From an uncultured Desulfobulbaceae bacterium (lineage in GTDB: Bacteria > Desulfobacterota > Desulfobulbia > Desulfobulbales > Desulfobulbaceae), in contig CAMYLK010000012.1 of the NCBI GenBank assembly GCA_947259225.1, forward strand, positions 34,825 through 98,824: 64,000 nucleotides of DNA, written 5' to 3'. Below are positions 62,870 to 64,000 of the stretch, one piece after another. Numbering within the stretch: position 1 is the first letter of the stretch; each line of letters begins with the position of its first letter. The position numbers were made by a program, and so were the translations under genes. Under the pieces are notes generated by a model. It worked only from the letters and a program-made list of their open reading frames with translations. It did not search any database and was not told where the DNA came from.

Positions 62870-63911
62870 TGATCTTTTTCTTGAACATGAACCAGGCTTC
62901 GGACATGTCGAATCACCCGACAGGTTGAGGGTTATCTACGAGGAGCTTGATAAGGAGGAGACCGGGAAAAATCTTGTCTTTCCTGCTTTTGAACCGGCTT
63001 CACTGGAAACAATCAGTCTCAACCATTCACCCCAGCTTGTCAAAAGGGTGGCGGAAACAGCAGGACAGTCGCATGATTACCTTGATGCGGATACCCAGAC
63101 CTCTGCCATGTCTTTTGATGCAGCATGTCTTGCTGTTGGGGCATTGGTAGACGGCATGCAAAAGATTGCGGACCGGGAAGTTGATAATGCCTTCTGCCTG
63201 GTGCGGCCACCGGGTCACCACGCTGAACACAGCAGGTCCATGGGGTTCTGCCTGTTCAATAATGTCGCAGTTGCCGCGAGGTGGGCCCAGGAGCACCTTG
63301 ATATGGAACGGATATTCATTGTAGACTGGGACCTGCACCATGGAAACGGGACCCAGCACAGCTTTTATGATTCAGACAGAGTGTTCTATTGCTCAACTCA
63401 TCAGTATCCATATTATCCCGGCACCGGAGCGATAGTTGAAGTCGGCGAGGGAAAAGGGGAAGGTTTCAATTTAAATGTCCCTCTGCCGGGGGGGCAGGGT
63501 GACCTGGATTATACCCTGATATTCAATGAATTTTTTGCTCCTGTTGTCCGACAGTATAAACCTCAGTTCATTCTTGTTTCCTGTGGTTTTGATGTATACG
63601 GTGGCGACCCGCTCGGCGGGATGCGGGTAACACCTTCAGGGTTTGCGGCAATGACCAGAATCATGCAAAACCTGGCTGACGAGGTATGCTCTGGCAACCT
63701 GCTCGTAACACTTGAGGGAGGGTATAACCTTAATGGAATGAAAGATGGGGCCCTCGCAGTTTTGACTGAACTTTACGGCGCAGCATTAAGCCCGTTCTAC
63801 CCGGGTGATTTTGACCCTGAAAATATTCTTGAGACAGCCTCAGAAACAGCAGATTTTCCACAGTATCTGAACCAGGCACTTGGACTTGCAAAAAGCTACT
63901 GGAAGCTGTAA
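62844..63911 (+). CDS. Histone deacetylase-family (acetoin/acetylpolyamine-type) hydrolase
   Basis: From ATG 62844, with AGGAGG 7 bases before, the protein is 355 residues. The catalytic His pair and zinc ligands are in RPPGHHAEHSRSMGFCLFNN and VDWDLHHGNGTQ, with a later SCGFDVYGGDPLGG and LEGGYNL. This is an intact zinc-dependent class II-like deacetylase. Bacterial members remove acetyl groups from polyamines or proteins; the substrate is unknown. Confidence 0.93.
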   Translation: MRKTAVYRDDLFLEHEPGFGHVESPDRLRVIYEELDKEETGKNLVFPAFEPASLETISLNHSPQLVKRVAETAGQSHDYLDADTQTSAMSFDAACLAVGALVDGMQKIADREVDNAFCLVRPPGHHAEHSRSMGFCLFNNVAVAARWAQEHLDMERIFIVDWDLHHGNGTQHSFYDSDRVFYCSTHQYPYYPGTGAIVEVGEGKGEGFNLNVPLPGGQGDLDYTLIFNEFFAPVVRQYKPQFILVSCGFDVYGGDPLGGMRVTPSGFAAMTRIMQNLADEVCSGNLLVTLEGGYNLNGMKDGALAVLTELYGAALSPFYPGDFDPENILETASETADFPQYLNQALGLAKSYWKL

Positions 63912-64000
63912 AGTACAATAGTGTAAGCCAGAATGGAGACAGGTAGTCTGATATTTCTCGTTGCTGTGAAAGGATAAACACTCAAATTGAAAAGTAATGC
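63912..64000. other. Window end
   Basis: I see nothing in the last 89 bases; a further gene may begin beyond the window. Confidence 0.5.

Overview
The window looks like a chromosomal segment, close to the replication origin, from an anaerobic sulfur-metabolising Desulfobacterota, most likely Desulfobulbales. The evidence is a complete dsrMKJOP operon preceded by an RsbRD-type gene, a methyl-THF:corrinoid methyltransferase of the Wood-Ljungdahl type, a TusA/DsrE relay with a YeeE/YedE transporter, a multihaem cytochrome fused to rhodanese domains, a class II DAHP synthase, and apparent use of selenocysteine (Sec). The species assignment is inference from gene content.

Layout. 1-5.1 kb: the end of lptB, then rpoN and ptsN, followed by DAHP synthase, an HsdR-N-like protein and an AcsE-like gene on the minus strand. 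5.3-13.5 kb: prc, the RsbRD gene and dsrMKJOP with a strong terminator. 13.5-20.5 kb: flavodoxin, prepilin peptidase, pyrK-pyrD-aroD, a CxxCxGxG mini-protein, tpx, a ZIP transporter and a sCache sensor. 20.7-23.8 kb: a Sec-containing 11-haem cytochrome with tandem rhodanese domains, and an EI24/CysZ-like protein. 23.8-24.9 kb: an RNA-rich gap with two paralogous small RNA genes. 24.9-33.2 kb: cbiMN-cbiQ-cbiO, a HTH/two-CW protein, mnmA, mtaB, cinA and recA. 33.3-39.5 kb: hsp20, folA, a peptide gene with three in-frame UGA codons, rsmE, dtd and an M16 protease. 39.9-45.1 kb: nadB, a perfect parS site, parA, parB, a thiamine-binding-like protein, a CXXC mini-protein, a membrane 4Fe-4S protein and an SH3 protein. 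45.2-50.6 kb: two tRNA-Ser genes, a NifA-like activator, queH, rdgB and a cis/trans fatty acid isomerase. 50.6-57.8 kb: gpsA, gyrA, gyrB and dnaN on the minus strand. 58-64 kb: a serine hydrolase, a sulfur relay cluster (TusA, two DsrE-like proteins and a 57-residue protein) divergent from yedE, then MTHFS and an HDAC-family deacetylase.

How the genes fit together. DsrMKJOP links the quinone pool and periplasm to cytoplasmic DsrC trisulfide reduction. The TusA/DsrE set with YedE probably carries sulfur, or possibly selenium, as persulfide. The rhodanese-cytochrome would act on sulfur species in the cell envelope. RpoN and a sigma-54 activator are both present.

The most notable content is selenocysteine coding hidden from standard gene calling. 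(1) At 34785-35138 a 117-codon gene has a strong promoter, Shine-Dalgarno site and terminator. It carries three UGA codons, all in G-UGA-Ser context, and no cysteine codon; it resembles SbtA-type RiPP precursors. (2) At 20734-22854 a UGA interrupts an otherwise continuous undecahaem cytochrome-rhodanese gene and is followed at the right distance by a near-ideal bacterial SECIS hairpin. (3) The two small RNA genes at about 23.9 and 24.6 kb share promoter layout, a covarying stem, a CUCCUU motif and a terminator.
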